This document shows positions 8,758 to 16,854 of a stretch of DNA of 54,065 nt, one piece after another. The notes below the pieces were generated by a model. It had not been told where the DNA came from. It worked only from the letters and a program-made list of their open reading frames with translations, and searched no databases. Each line of letters opens with the position of its first letter. Position 1 is the stretch's first letter. Source of the stretch: CAYVTD01 sp964454445 (GTDB lineage: Bacteria; Bacteroidota; Ignavibacteria; Kapaibacteriales; UBA2268); NCBI GenBank assembly GCA_964454445.1, contig CAYVTD010000020.1:1-54065 (forward strand), given 5' to 3'. The position numbers were made by a program, and so were the translations under genes.

Positions 8758-9996
8758 TTAAGCATTGTGAATTATCATCAGGACATCAAAACCTTGCTTT
8801 TTTAACCTGTTGAATTCCGAGCAAGCCGATTTAGAATCCAAAATGATAAGCTGAATGCCCTTGTTATTATTAGTATTAAAAAGAAAATGCACTTCTTCGT
8901 CGTTTTGCTTGTAAAAACCTTTGCCTCCGCTGCCATCGTTGCCCTTTCCGATTATTATGATATCGTGATTCTGGTCTATTAAGAACCTTATATCTTGCAT
9001 AATAAAATCCTCTTTCTTGTCGATAAGAGAAATGTTCCCCCTTGATGATACTTTTACGTCAAGAAATGGAATAATTAGTCCCTTATAAATAATTATATTA
9101 TTATCGCAATAAGTAAAATCCCTTTTAAAATTTATTATAAAGAAAATGGCTTGAACAATTACAGCTATTGAAACAAAGACTATTAAGATTTTTTTAAAGA
9201 TTTTGTATTTTGTAAGATAAATAACGAAAAAGATTAATATAAAGAGTAGTAAAGGTGTAAGCACTCCATAAAACATATACTTATGCTCGGTTAATAGTGA
9301 GCCGAAATAAACAAATAAGAAAGAAAAAAGTAATTGTAGGAATAAAACAGAGGCAGGCTCAAACCAATAGCCTTTCATAGATTGATGAAAAATCTTGTAG
9401 CCATGTTTAAAATCATTTCCTTCGCGAAAAACGAACAAGACTGCAAGCAAGCCGAGATTGCAACCCCAAGAGTCTTTAGCTATATCGGAAATGTCGAAAA
9501 CCCTGCTTGATAAAAAGAATTGATATCCTTCGTCGAAAGCTGAAAGCGCAATGCAAATTAAAAAAGTGAAAAACAAGCTTTTATGTAATGGCTTCCCCCG
9601 CAAGCTAAGTAGCCGAAATAAGATTCCTGCATAAGTGCCGTAAGCAAAATAATGCCAGTTGTTTTGCAAATCGGTAAAATTTGCACCCGCGTAATGGTCT
9701 GTATTTATCTCTGCAAGTAAAAGCAATAGAATAATAATGATAAAACTGATTGCGCGAAAGAAACTAAGATGCTTTCGGAAACTATAACTGATTGTAATGA
9801 GAAGAAGCAGAAAAACGATAACAAGAAACGGTATTTCGATGTTGAAAATCTGGAATTTTACCTGATTAAGAAGATATATTGTCGATTGCAAATAGTTTTG
9901 CAACATAACAAATGGTATAAGTATGATCAATAGCCCATATAAAACGGCATTTATTTCCGGTATGTAGTAGCGCAATTTACTTTGTTTTATTGACAT
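8758..9996 (-). CDS. VanZ-like membrane protein fused to Mth938/NDUFAF3-like domain
   Basis: 412 residues. There are two membrane segments in the first 75 residues, another near 85-100, then a VanZ-like core at about 115-190 with the family's polar signature (HYFAYGTYAG, then DEGYQFFLSSRVFDISDIAK with a following N..G). Two or three more membrane segments follow at about 205-290. The last ~120 residues are soluble and resemble the Mth938/NDUFAF3 (DUF498) fold. The characteristic elements are DIIIIGKG near 345, a glycine-rich turn, GIQLIILDSKSACSEFNRL and the closing GFDVLMIIHNA. VanZ-like proteins are membrane proteins of mostly unknown function; Mth938-like domains are ligand-binding or assembly-factor folds. 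The fusion is my inference from motifs. The gene precedes the TPR gene by 25 bases. Confidence 0.65.
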   Translation of the reverse strand: MSIKQSKLRYYIPEINAVLYGLLIILIPFVMLQNYLQSTIYLLNQVKFQIFNIEIPFLVIVFLLLLITISYSFRKHLSFFRAISFIIIILLLLLAEINTDHYAGANFTDLQNNWHYFAYGTYAGILFRLLSLRGKPLHKSLFFTFLICIALSAFDEGYQFFLSSRVFDISDIAKDSWGCNLGLLAVLFVFREGNDFKHGYKIFHQSMKGYWFEPASVLFLQLLFSFLFVYFGSLLTEHKYMFYGVLTPLLLFILIFFVIYLTKYKIFKKILIVFVSIAVIVQAIFFIINFKRDFTYCDNNIIIYKGLIIPFLDVKVSSRGNISLIDKKEDFIMQDIRFLIDQNHDIIIIGKGNDGSGGKGFYKQNDEEVHFLFNTNNNKGIQLIILDSKSACSEFNRLKKQGFDVLMIIHNA

Positions 9997-10106
9997 TTTC
10001 TATTTTTTGGAAGATTTTTACAAAAGAGCAAACCATTATTAATAAAACGACCAATGGTGTAAGGTAATTTATGATATTTCTGTGAAATATTAATATTCTT
10101 TGCTAG

Positions 10107-10163
10107 TAAAAAAAACAGGAATGCCCTCATCTCCATTTCCTTGGATCCTTTTAACATTCCTGT
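10107..10163 (-). terminator. rho-independent terminator after sucD
   Basis: A perfect 9-bp stem on the minus strand (ACAGGAATG at 10155-10163 pairing with CATTCCTGT at 10115-10123) encloses a 31-base loop. It is followed directly by eight T (complement of A run 10108-10115). It lies about 30 bases beyond the sucD stop. The loop is long for a terminator, but the stem and T tract are strong. Confidence 0.7.
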
Positions 10164-10195
10164 GTGAAATTATTATTTTATATGATATTAAATGC

Positions 10196-11134
10196 TTAAA
10201 TAACTTTCTTTGTTCTTGGCTTTCTTTTCTTAACCGATTTTATAATAGCTTCTGTAATACCCAAACCAATATTTGCAGGAGAATCGACAACTAGAATGCC
10301 AGCATCCCGCATAGCTGCGATTTTATCTTCGGCAGTGCCTTTACCACCGGAAATGATTGCACCGGCATGGCCCATACGTCTGCCTGGAGGTGCTGTTCTG
10401 CCTGCTATAAATCCAGCAACTGGTTTTTTCACATTTTCTTTGATGTAGGCTGCTGCCTCTTCTTCAGCCGAGCCTCCGATTTCGCCGATCATCATTATTG
10501 CACTTGTATCGGGATCTTCGTTGAAAAGCTTGATAACATCGAGGAATTGTGTCCCGATAATAGGGTCTCCACCAATACCTATGCAAGTGCTTTGTCCAAG
10601 TCCTTGATCGCTAATTTGTTTAACTGCTTCATAAGTCAAGGTGCCACTACGGGAAACGACTCCAACAGTTCCTTTCTTGTGGATAAAACCGGGCATAATA
10701 CCGACTTTGCACTCGCCTGGAGTAATTATACCGGGACTATTTGGTCCGATAAGACGTGAATCAGAATTGTCTAAGGCATACTTAACTTTTATCATATCTT
10801 TAGTAGGCAAGCCCTCTGTAATACAAATTATTAACTTGATGCCTGCTTCGATTGATTCTAAAATTGCATCTGCGCCAAAAGGCGGCGGCACAAATATTAT
10901 CGAAGTGTTTGCCTTAGTTGCTTCCATTGCTTCGATAACAGTATTAAAAATCGGAACAGGCTTCTTAAACTTAACATCATCTTTGCCAGTGTATTCTGCT
11001 CCCCCCTTGCCGGGCGTAACTCCTGCAACAACCTTTGTGCCATAAGCAAGCATCTGCGAGGTATGGAAAGTACCTTCATTTCCGGTAATCCCTTGTACTA
11101 ATATCTTTGATTTTTTGTTTACTAAGATACTCAT
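10196..11134 (-). CDS. sucD: succinyl-CoA ligase alpha subunit
   Basis: The alpha subunit of succinyl-CoA synthetase, the citric-acid-cycle enzyme that makes a nucleoside triphosphate from succinyl-CoA. The N-terminal CoA-binding Rossmann domain is clear (ILVQGITGNEGTFHTSQML, then GVTPGKGG). The C-terminal ligase domain contains the phosphohistidine loop GHAGAIISGG (His about 256), and GIGGDP and PGIITPGECKVG are conserved. At 312 residues it is slightly longer than the usual ~290 because of a basic tail (KKRKPRTKK). The start ATG has AAGGAAC upstream. The beta subunit (sucC) is not adjacent, so the two subunits must be made from separate loci. A terminator follows the gene. Confidence 0.95.
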   Translation of the reverse strand: MSILVNKKSKILVQGITGNEGTFHTSQMLAYGTKVVAGVTPGKGGAEYTGKDDVKFKKPVPIFNTVIEAMEATKANTSIIFVPPPFGADAILESIEAGIKLIICITEGLPTKDMIKVKYALDNSDSRLIGPNSPGIITPGECKVGIMPGFIHKKGTVGVVSRSGTLTYEAVKQISDQGLGQSTCIGIGGDPIIGTQFLDVIKLFNEDPDTSAIMMIGEIGGSAEEEAAAYIKENVKKPVAGFIAGRTAPPGRRMGHAGAIISGGKGTAEDKIAAMRDAGILVVDSPANIGLGITEAIIKSVKKRKPRTKKVI

Positions 11135-11411
11135 AAAAGTTCCTTGTTTATTAAAAAATATTCGGTTAATATGTCATAATTCTTATAATTATCAACTTGT
11201 TTGAAACTAAATTTTACAAATTTAACTTAAATATTTAAAAAAATAAAAGAAATTTTAAAATATTATTAAAATCAAAAAAAATAATTAAAATATTATTAAC
11301 ATTATAATTAAAACATTTTTATATTAAACAATTTTTTTTCTTATCATTGAATTTCTTAATTTTGTATTTTTCCTATAAACGTATTTATTAACTATTTTTC
11401 GATAAAAAACA

Positions 11412-13016
11412 ATGAAAAAACCGCGCATATTGCTAATTGAAGACGATAGAATATTCGCTGAAACACTTGTTATGATGCTAAGTGAGAAATTTGACATTGA
11501 TACATTTTATAGAAATGGCGAAAAAGTCCTGAGTTATGAAAATTTAGAAAGATTTGATATTGCTATTATCGATGTTTTCCTCGAAGGACAGATAGATGGA
11601 ATAAACACAATTAATAAAATCCGTGAGCAATATGACATCCCTTTCATTTACATCACTTCATTTACAGATATTGACAACCACGATATTCTTGAAAGAATGA
11701 AAGCAAGCAATCCTTATGGATACTACAAAAAAAATGAGGATCTGACTGTGCTTCCAATTTTAATAGAATTTGCTTTATACAAACATAAAACCAAGAAAGA
11801 AAAACAAGAAAAAGACAGAATAATTTGCAAAAAAGAAGTTTTACTTAATAATATAATCTCTTGTGCGAGCTATCCAATAATCATAATAGATGACAAAGAC
11901 GAGATAATTGAATGGAACAAAGCTTCAGAAACACTCTTCAAATATAGCAAAGAAGAAGCTCTGGGCAAGCAACTCGGCGAACTAATTTCCCCGAAGAAGT
12001 TTCGAAATGAATTCAATAGAGAACTCAAAGAATTCAGATCTTATGGAACAGGCATTTTTTCTAACAATATTGTTGAAGTCGATACTATTAAAAAGAATGG
12101 CGAGCATGTCCCTGTCGAATTAAGCGTTTCACGGAATTTTTTAGATACTTCTTGGTTCGTTTCTGTCTTTATAAAAGACATTTCCAAACAAAAAGAAACC
12201 GATGAAGAAATAGACCGAATCATCGAAGATCTGCAAATCTCCCGTGATATGATTGAGCATAATGCAGCCGAACTCGTTGAAAAAACTAATAAACTTAGCG
12301 AATCAGAAGAAGAATTAAAAGAAATCAACGCTTCTAAAGACAAATTCTTCTCAATCATTGCCCACGATTTAAAAGGGCCCTTCCAAGTACTTCTTGGTTT
12401 TTCAGAATTACTTTTTCAAGATATCGACAATCTCGGCAAAAAAGATGTATCCGATTATGCCAGAGACATGCATAATTCGGCACTACATCTGTTCAAATTG
12501 CTCGAAAATCTTTTGCAGTGGTCCCGCCTGCAAAGAGGATTAATGGAGTATAATCCAATTGATTTTCTTTTATCTGATGCTGCAGCAATGAACATTGATA
12601 TCATTAGTTTAATTGCTAATAGAAAGCAGATTAGTATTGAAAATAGAGTAAGAGTAAATCTCCAAGTTTTCGCCGATATTAATATGGTAAACACTGTTTT
12701 GAGGAACCTTTTATCTAATGCAGTGAAATTTACACCTCACGGAGGAAAAATTATTCTTGACGCTGCTACGATTGATAATGGTTTTATTAAAGTATCAGTA
12801 ACAGACAATGGAGTAGGCATACACGAGAAAGATATCGAAAAACTTTTCAGGATTGATAGTAATTTCTCAACTAATGGCACTGCTCAAGAAACAGGAACAG
12901 GATTAGGGCTAATACTCTGCAAAGACCTAATACAAAAAAATGGTGGAGAAATCTTTGTCGATACCATTCTAGGACAAGGGACCACTTTCAGCTTCACTTT
13001 AAAAGCGAGTTCATAA
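11412..13016 (+). CDS. soluble hybrid sensor: receiver-PAS-histidine kinase
   Basis: 534 residues with no membrane segment. An N-terminal receiver domain covers about 4-125: acidic pair in LLIEDDRIFA, phosphoacceptor Asp in IAIIDVFLEG, Thr/Ser in FIYITSFTD, Lys in YGYYKKNE. A PAS domain spans about 145-260 (IIIIDDKDEIIEWNKASETL), followed by a coiled coil at about 262-312. The kinase has the H box KFFSIIAHDLKGPFQ (His near 317), N box LLSNAVKFTP, G1 DNGVGI and G2 GTGLGL. Placing the receiver first suggests it is a relay intermediate, taking phosphate or a signal from another kinase. No output regulator lies beside it. It is transcribed divergently from sucD. No Shine-Dalgarno is evident, as is common in Bacteroidota. 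Confidence 0.92.
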   Translation: MKKPRILLIEDDRIFAETLVMMLSEKFDIDTFYRNGEKVLSYENLERFDIAIIDVFLEGQIDGINTINKIREQYDIPFIYITSFTDIDNHDILERMKASNPYGYYKKNEDLTVLPILIEFALYKHKTKKEKQEKDRIICKKEVLLNNIISCASYPIIIIDDKDEIIEWNKASETLFKYSKEEALGKQLGELISPKKFRNEFNRELKEFRSYGTGIFSNNIVEVDTIKKNGEHVPVELSVSRNFLDTSWFVSVFIKDISKQKETDEEIDRIIEDLQISRDMIEHNAAELVEKTNKLSESEEELKEINASKDKFFSIIAHDLKGPFQVLLGFSELLFQDIDNLGKKDVSDYARDMHNSALHLFKLLENLLQWSRLQRGLMEYNPIDFLLSDAAAMNIDIISLIANRKQISIENRVRVNLQVFADINMVNTVLRNLLSNAVKFTPHGGKIILDAATIDNGFIKVSVTDNGVGIHEKDIEKLFRIDSNFSTNGTAQETGTGLGLILCKDLIQKNGGEIFVDTILGQGTTFSFTLKASS

Positions 13017-13098
13017 TCATCTACGATTTATTTATCAAATGAACTAACCAATCATAATTATTTTTTGTCTGATTTCGAGCCTATTCTTTGGCTTTGTA

Positions 13099-13127
13099 TT
13101 GCTTGTCCAAATTATTTCTTATTTTTG
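13099..13127 (+). promoter_or_regulatory. candidate Bacteroidota-type promoter for the prenyl synthase gene
   Basis: A TTG at 13099-13101 stands 18 bases ahead of TATTTTTG at 13120-13127, matching the TTG...TAnnTTTG architecture of Bacteroidota housekeeping promoters. A start site near 13134 would give a leader of about 115 bases before the ATG at 13249. The call is tentative because the upstream box is minimal and the region is AT-rich. Confidence 0.35.
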
Positions 13128-13248
13128 TAAATAGGTTATATGCAAAGTTTTTTTTGAGAATTAAACTAGTATAAGTATTAATCCAAAAGACAAAAAGCAT
13201 CTAATTCATGCTATTGTATTAAAAAAGAATTATAAAGATTAAATAGTT

Positions 13249-14241
13249 ATGCAAACAAAAGATTATCGTGAAGAATATAACAAATATCTTTTAGAAATTG
13301 AAGAGTTCTTGTCGGAATATACAATCCCACAAGAACCATTTTCTCTTTATGAGCCTTTTCATTACATCATTACCGGTGGTGGAAAGCGGATACGACCTGT
13401 ATTGACAATGCTCTGCTGTGGGGCAGCTGGCGGAAATCCCGAAAATGCATTGCGACCTGCCGCTGCCATCGAAATCCTTCATAATTTTACTCTTGTCCAC
13501 GACGATATAATGGACAAATCACCACTTCGCCGTGGTAGGCAAACCGTACATCAAAAATGGAATGAGGCAACTGCTATTCTAACTGGTGACGTTATGGTCG
13601 GTTCTGCTTATAATTTATTGCCAACCTCAAAAGAGCATCAAAGAAGCGACGAGATTAAACAGGCATTCACTCGCGGGCTTATTGAAGTTTGCGAAGGTCA
13701 AGCTTATGACACTCAATTCGATGCGATGGAAACCGTTTCTATTTCTGATTACATTATGATGATTGAGAAGAAAACTGCTCGCTTGCTCGAAACTTGTGCC
13801 TTGGTTGGCGGTCATTGCGGCTATGCAGATGAAAAAACATTGCTCGCTCTGAAGGATTTTGCAAATGCTCTCGGACTTGGCTTTCAAGTACAGGACGATC
13901 TGCTCGATTTGACTGCAGACCAAACTAAGTTTGGTAAAAAAGTAGGACAAGATATCATAGAAGGAAAAAAGACATTTTTAATTATAAAAGCACTCGAAAC
14001 CATTACCTCAGGTGTTGGAAAGGATCTCCTTAACCAATTTATCGAAAACAAAGGCTTGAGCGAAGAATATGTGCCTGCGTTCCGCAACTTATTCGAGCAA
14101 TTTGGGATTTTAAATTCAGCTCAAGAGCAGATTGAATTCTATTTCGATAAGGCATTAAATAGCTTGGATTTCATTGCCGACAGCTATCACAAGGAAATGC
14201 TTATTTGGTTACTAAACTCATTGAATAAAAGAGTTTATTGA
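13249..14241 (+). CDS. short-chain polyprenyl diphosphate synthase (FPP/GGPP type)
   Basis: 330 residues, a head-to-tail trans-prenyltransferase that condenses isopentenyl diphosphate with allylic diphosphates to make the precursors of quinone side chains, carotenoids and undecaprenol. The first aspartate-rich motif is DDIMDKSPLRRGRQTVH (near 86-102) and the second is DDLLD (near 222-226). The GGGKRIRP substrate loop is also present. Five residues before the first motif is a phenylalanine (NFTLVHDDIMD), a bulky residue that in this family limits product length, so a C15 or C20 product is more likely than a long chain. That is inference. The gene stands alone between a sensor kinase and a converging secreted-protein gene. 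Confidence 0.92.
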   Translation: MQTKDYREEYNKYLLEIEEFLSEYTIPQEPFSLYEPFHYIITGGGKRIRPVLTMLCCGAAGGNPENALRPAAAIEILHNFTLVHDDIMDKSPLRRGRQTVHQKWNEATAILTGDVMVGSAYNLLPTSKEHQRSDEIKQAFTRGLIEVCEGQAYDTQFDAMETVSISDYIMMIEKKTARLLETCALVGGHCGYADEKTLLALKDFANALGLGFQVQDDLLDLTADQTKFGKKVGQDIIEGKKTFLIIKALETITSGVGKDLLNQFIENKGLSEEYVPAFRNLFEQFGILNSAQEQIEFYFDKALNSLDFIADSYHKEMLIWLLNSLNKRVY

Positions 14242-14334
14242 TTATTTAATAATGTACAACTTCTCTTTTCCCCGTTAAACATTCAATATATAGAATTTGC
14301 TATCCAAGGCCCTTTCCTGTTCACATCCTTTAAA

Positions 14335-14410
14335 ATAAAAAAGTCGGAAAAGAGCAACCTGATTTTAATTTTTTTTCGATATAATCGAAATCAAGTTATC
14401 ATATCCGACT
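14335..14410 (-). terminator. long nested hairpin terminator after the repeat protein gene
   Basis: On the minus strand the outer stem AGTCGGA (14404-14410) pairs with TCCGACT (14342-14348) and is followed by a T-rich tail (complement of the A run ending at 14342). Inside it, AAATCAAGTT/AACCTGATTT-type arms (14388-14397 with 14356-14365, one mismatch) form a second stem. A third palindrome, TTTCGAT/ATCGAAA (14374-14390), overlaps the second stem and so competes with it. It sits between converging genes and may serve both. Confidence 0.55.
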
Positions 14411-14477
14411 ATAAATCATTTCCTCTTTTAGCTTTCCGTTTCGAGTGTGCTTATGAAAGCTATAAAAAAGAGCTATA

Positions 14478-15704
14478 TTATTTGACAAGAATCATCTTGC
14501 CTGTTTCTGAAAAATTACTTGTTTGTAACTTGTAGAAATAAGTGCCATTAGGTATTGACTTACCATTCTTTCCAGGTGTGTAAATCATAGAATGTTCACC
14601 TGCGGGCATAATTTTATTAAGCAAAGTAGTGATGACATCACCTTTGTTATCAAGAATGGTTAGGGTAACCATTGTTTCCTTGTCAAGTTCAAAACGAATA
14701 GTAGTAGCATCACTAAACGGATTGGGGCTGTTGCGAAGATTTGTGATAGTCAAATCGTCTGCTTCGAGTAATTCTTCAGCAATAGGGTTGTTCTGGTTAC
14801 CATTCCACAACATAAAGCGAGCCGTATTGCGCTGGTTGTCAAAATCGAAGCGAGGGCCGCGAGGCATTCCCCCCCAGCCATCAAAGCTCCGCTCACTACG
14901 ATTTCCCCTGAACTTCGCAATCTCATCTTTGTGCTCATTCTTCCAGTTATCAATGATGTTTTGAGTTTCTTTCCTCCATTTTTCGACTTCTGGTTTGGCT
15001 TCATTAGCAATCTTGCTAAGAATACTCTTATATTTCTCAGCTATAGGTTTAATTTCGTTGGCAAATTTCTGCGTTTCTAACAGACAATCTTGCGACTGGT
15101 TACCATATCTTCTACTATTGATACCATTTCTTCCATTGCCGTCGCCATTACCTCTGCCAACCCCAATTCCTGCACATGAACCATCTCTTTTTCGCATTCC
15201 CTCTCCATTACCTCTGCCGACTCCAGTTCCTGCACATGAACCATCTCTTTTTCGCATTCCCTCTCCATTACCTCTACCGACTCCAGTTCCTGCACATGAA
15301 CCATCTCTTTTTCGTATTCCCTCTCCGTTGCCTCTGCCGACTCCAGTTCCATCACACGAGCCATCTCTTTTACGTAAACCTTCGCCATTGCAATTGGAGT
15401 TATTCTGTTGCCAATTGTTCCTCATTTCTCTTTTTTTAGCTATCATTTCGCTTCTGGACTGCTGTGCTTCAGCACGCAAAGTGTTAAGTTTTTCCAAATC
15501 AGCGGTGGACATAGCAGCATCGAGTTGTTCTTTCCATGTTTGCAACTTTGGTTGAATATTTTGATCATGATATTGCTTCAAAAGTGTTCTAAGCTCTTTC
15601 CTTGGTGTGCTGGTAGTGCTAGCCTGAGTAAAAACTGCAGATGTTATGATAACAAATGCTACAAGTGCAATCGTTGCAATTATGATAATTTTTGAAGTTT
15701 TCAT
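14478..15704 (-). CDS. type IX-secreted protein with four 20-residue Arg/Gly/Cys repeats
   Basis: 408 residues. An N-terminal hydrophobic export signal (about 5-28) is followed by a charged helical region (35-100). Four consecutive 20-residue repeats come next (106-185; consensus NGEGMRKRDGSCAGTGVGRG), each with exactly one cysteine and a basic RKR. A second helical region (about 205-265, rich in K/E/W) leads to a C-terminal type A sorting domain (about 325-408; NSPNPFSDATTIRF and closing GKMILVK). The domain layout indicates secretion across the outer membrane by the type IX system. The flanking helices loosely recall periplasmic metal-sensor/CpxP-like proteins, but I cannot assign a family. 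The gene is 94 bases downstream of hprK; that spacer contains a strong RNA fold over the ribosome-binding site. Confidence 0.8.
   Translation of the reverse strand: MKTSKIIIIATIALVAFVIITSAVFTQASTTSTPRKELRTLLKQYHDQNIQPKLQTWKEQLDAAMSTADLEKLNTLRAEAQQSRSEMIAKKREMRNNWQQNNSNCNGEGLRKRDGSCDGTGVGRGNGEGIRKRDGSCAGTGVGRGNGEGMRKRDGSCAGTGVGRGNGEGMRKRDGSCAGIGVGRGNGDGNGRNGINSRRYGNQSQDCLLETQKFANEIKPIAEKYKSILSKIANEAKPEVEKWRKETQNIIDNWKNEHKDEIAKFRGNRSERSFDGWGGMPRGPRFDFDNQRNTARFMLWNGNQNNPIAEELLEADDLTITNLRNSPNPFSDATTIRFELDKETMVTLTILDNKGDVITTLLNKIMPAGEHSMIYTPGKNGKSIPNGTYFYKLQTSNFSETGKMILVK
15150..15389 (-). repeat. four tandem 60-bp in-frame repeats
   Basis: Four units of exactly 60 bases each encode NGEGxRKRDGSCxGTGVGRG. 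The third and fourth units differ at very few positions, while the first is more diverged (codes L and D where later units have M and A). The low divergence points to recent unit duplication by slippage or unequal recombination. Units vary at the residue before RKR (L, I, M, M). Confidence 0.9.
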
Positions 15705-15709
15705 TGTAC

Positions 15710-15783
15710 TAAACCTTTATATTTTTGAAACGAACAATAATCAACTCTTTGTCTGTTAGACAAACTATTGAAAAAAAGGTTTA
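15710..15783 (-). promoter_or_regulatory. structured leader sequestering the ribosome-binding site of the repeat protein
   Basis: On the minus strand TAAACCTTT (15775-15783) is exactly complementary to AAAGGTTTA (15710-15718). The latter contains the AAAGG Shine-Dalgarno, nine bases before the ATG at 15704. Between the arms lies a second stem, TTTGTCT-AAC-AGACAAA (15748-15764), with CAATA/TATTG arms outside it. The fold would hide the ribosome-binding site when closed. An alternative reading is that the inner 17-bp palindrome is a DNA operator. Confidence 0.45.
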
Positions 15784-15798
15784 ATATACAAGAAAAGA

Positions 15799-16812
15799 TT
15801 ATTCGTCGTCTGAGAGGAAGTATTGTATATTGCGTCTATCCTCGAATGGTGATTTGCTCGCATTTGCAATGTGTGATTTTAATCTATTTGAAAACACAGA
15901 AGCAGAATCATAACCATACGTTCTTAGAAGATAATTCATTGAAATAGATTCAGCAATAACCGTAATGTTTTTACCAGGGAAAATAGGCAACTTGACACGA
16001 GGCACTTTGATATCCATAATTCTTATGTGCTGTTCGTCAAGTCCTGTACGGGTGTATTTGTCTGGTTCTTTCCAATCTTCGAGTTCGACAACTATTTCAA
16101 GCCGTTTTTGAAATCTGATAGCTCTAATGCCAAACATCTGCCTTATATCAATAATGCCCAAACCGCGAATCTCCATAAAATGCTGGGTCATATTTGTGCC
16201 AGTACCCATGAGTATGGATTCACGCTTTTTTGTTAGCATAACAACATCGTCGGCAACAATACGATGCCCGCGTTCAATCAAATCTAATGAGATTTCGCTT
16301 TTTCCGATGCCACTTCGTCCTGTAAAAAGGATTCCAACACCGAAAACATCTACAAAAGAGCCATGCACGACTATTTGCGAAGCAAATTGGTCTTCGAGAT
16401 ATTCGGATAGCAAAAGGATAGTCTTGGTTGTATTGCACTCTGTCCTGAAAACAGGTATTGATTTTTGTTCTGCCAAATTGATAATTGCCTGGTCAAGGTG
16501 ATGTCCGGTTGTTACGATTATACATGGTATGGGCAATTGCAAGAGATTTTTAAATGCTTTTATTCTTTGCTCAGGTTTTAAACCTTTTAAATAATAATTT
16601 TCAGTATTTCCAAAGATCTGAATAAGGCGGAAATTAAAGAAACCAAAATAGCCGGAAAGCGCAAGTTGAGGCCTCGACAGGTTAATATAGCGGATAACAT
16701 TATTTAATCCTTTTTCAGATGTTACTAATTTTAATCGGGCAGGAGAATTCAGCAAATCTCTTGCAATAATAGCTTTTTTATGAAAAGGTATCAGATCCTC
16801 TACTTTTTGCAT
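15799..16812 (-). CDS. hprK: HPr kinase/phosphorylase
   Basis: 337 residues, close to the family norm. The N-terminal domain (1-130) is followed by the P-loop kinase/phosphorylase domain. Key elements are the Walker A motif GRSGIGKSE (about 160), the catalytic-region sequence HRIVADDVV, and the HprK signature region MEIRGLGIIDIRQMFGI. The enzyme phosphorylates and dephosphorylates a seryl residue on HPr, linking carbon or phosphate status to regulation. In organisms with no sugar PTS it is thought to serve a reduced regulatory Hpr system. No ptsH or other PTS gene is in this window. It lies 42 bases downstream of the ppx/gppA gene, likely in one transcript. N-terminal start MQKVEDLIPF fits family length. 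Confidence 0.92.
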   Translation of the reverse strand: MQKVEDLIPFHKKAIIARDLLNSPARLKLVTSEKGLNNVIRYINLSRPQLALSGYFGFFNFRLIQIFGNTENYYLKGLKPEQRIKAFKNLLQLPIPCIIVTTGHHLDQAIINLAEQKSIPVFRTECNTTKTILLLSEYLEDQFASQIVVHGSFVDVFGVGILFTGRSGIGKSEISLDLIERGHRIVADDVVMLTKKRESILMGTGTNMTQHFMEIRGLGIIDIRQMFGIRAIRFQKRLEIVVELEDWKEPDKYTRTGLDEQHIRIMDIKVPRVKLPIFPGKNITVIAESISMNYLLRTYGYDSASVFSNRLKSHIANASKSPFEDRRNIQYFLSDDE

Positions 16813-16854
16813 CGTGCCACCTTAATTTAAATACCAATTAATCGGTTTATAGGC

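Noticed and set aside
10367..11045. Plus-strand open frames opposite sucD
   Set aside because: They lie wholly within sucD, a certain gene, and have no recognisable product.
11357..11364. TAATTTTG considered as the promoter of the hybrid kinase gene
   Set aside because: It matches TAnnTTTG, but no TTG lies at the proper distance upstream; it is too weak to call in such AT-rich DNA.
15150..15389. Regular 60-bp repeats that might suggest a CRISPR or non-coding array
   Set aside because: There are no spacers; the units are in frame on the minus strand inside a gene with export signal and sorting domain, so it is a coding repeat.
14995..15555. Long plus-strand open frame over the repeat region
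   Set aside because: It is antisense to the repeat protein and open only because the repeat unit lacks stops in that frame; it has no ribosome-binding site and a low-complexity product.
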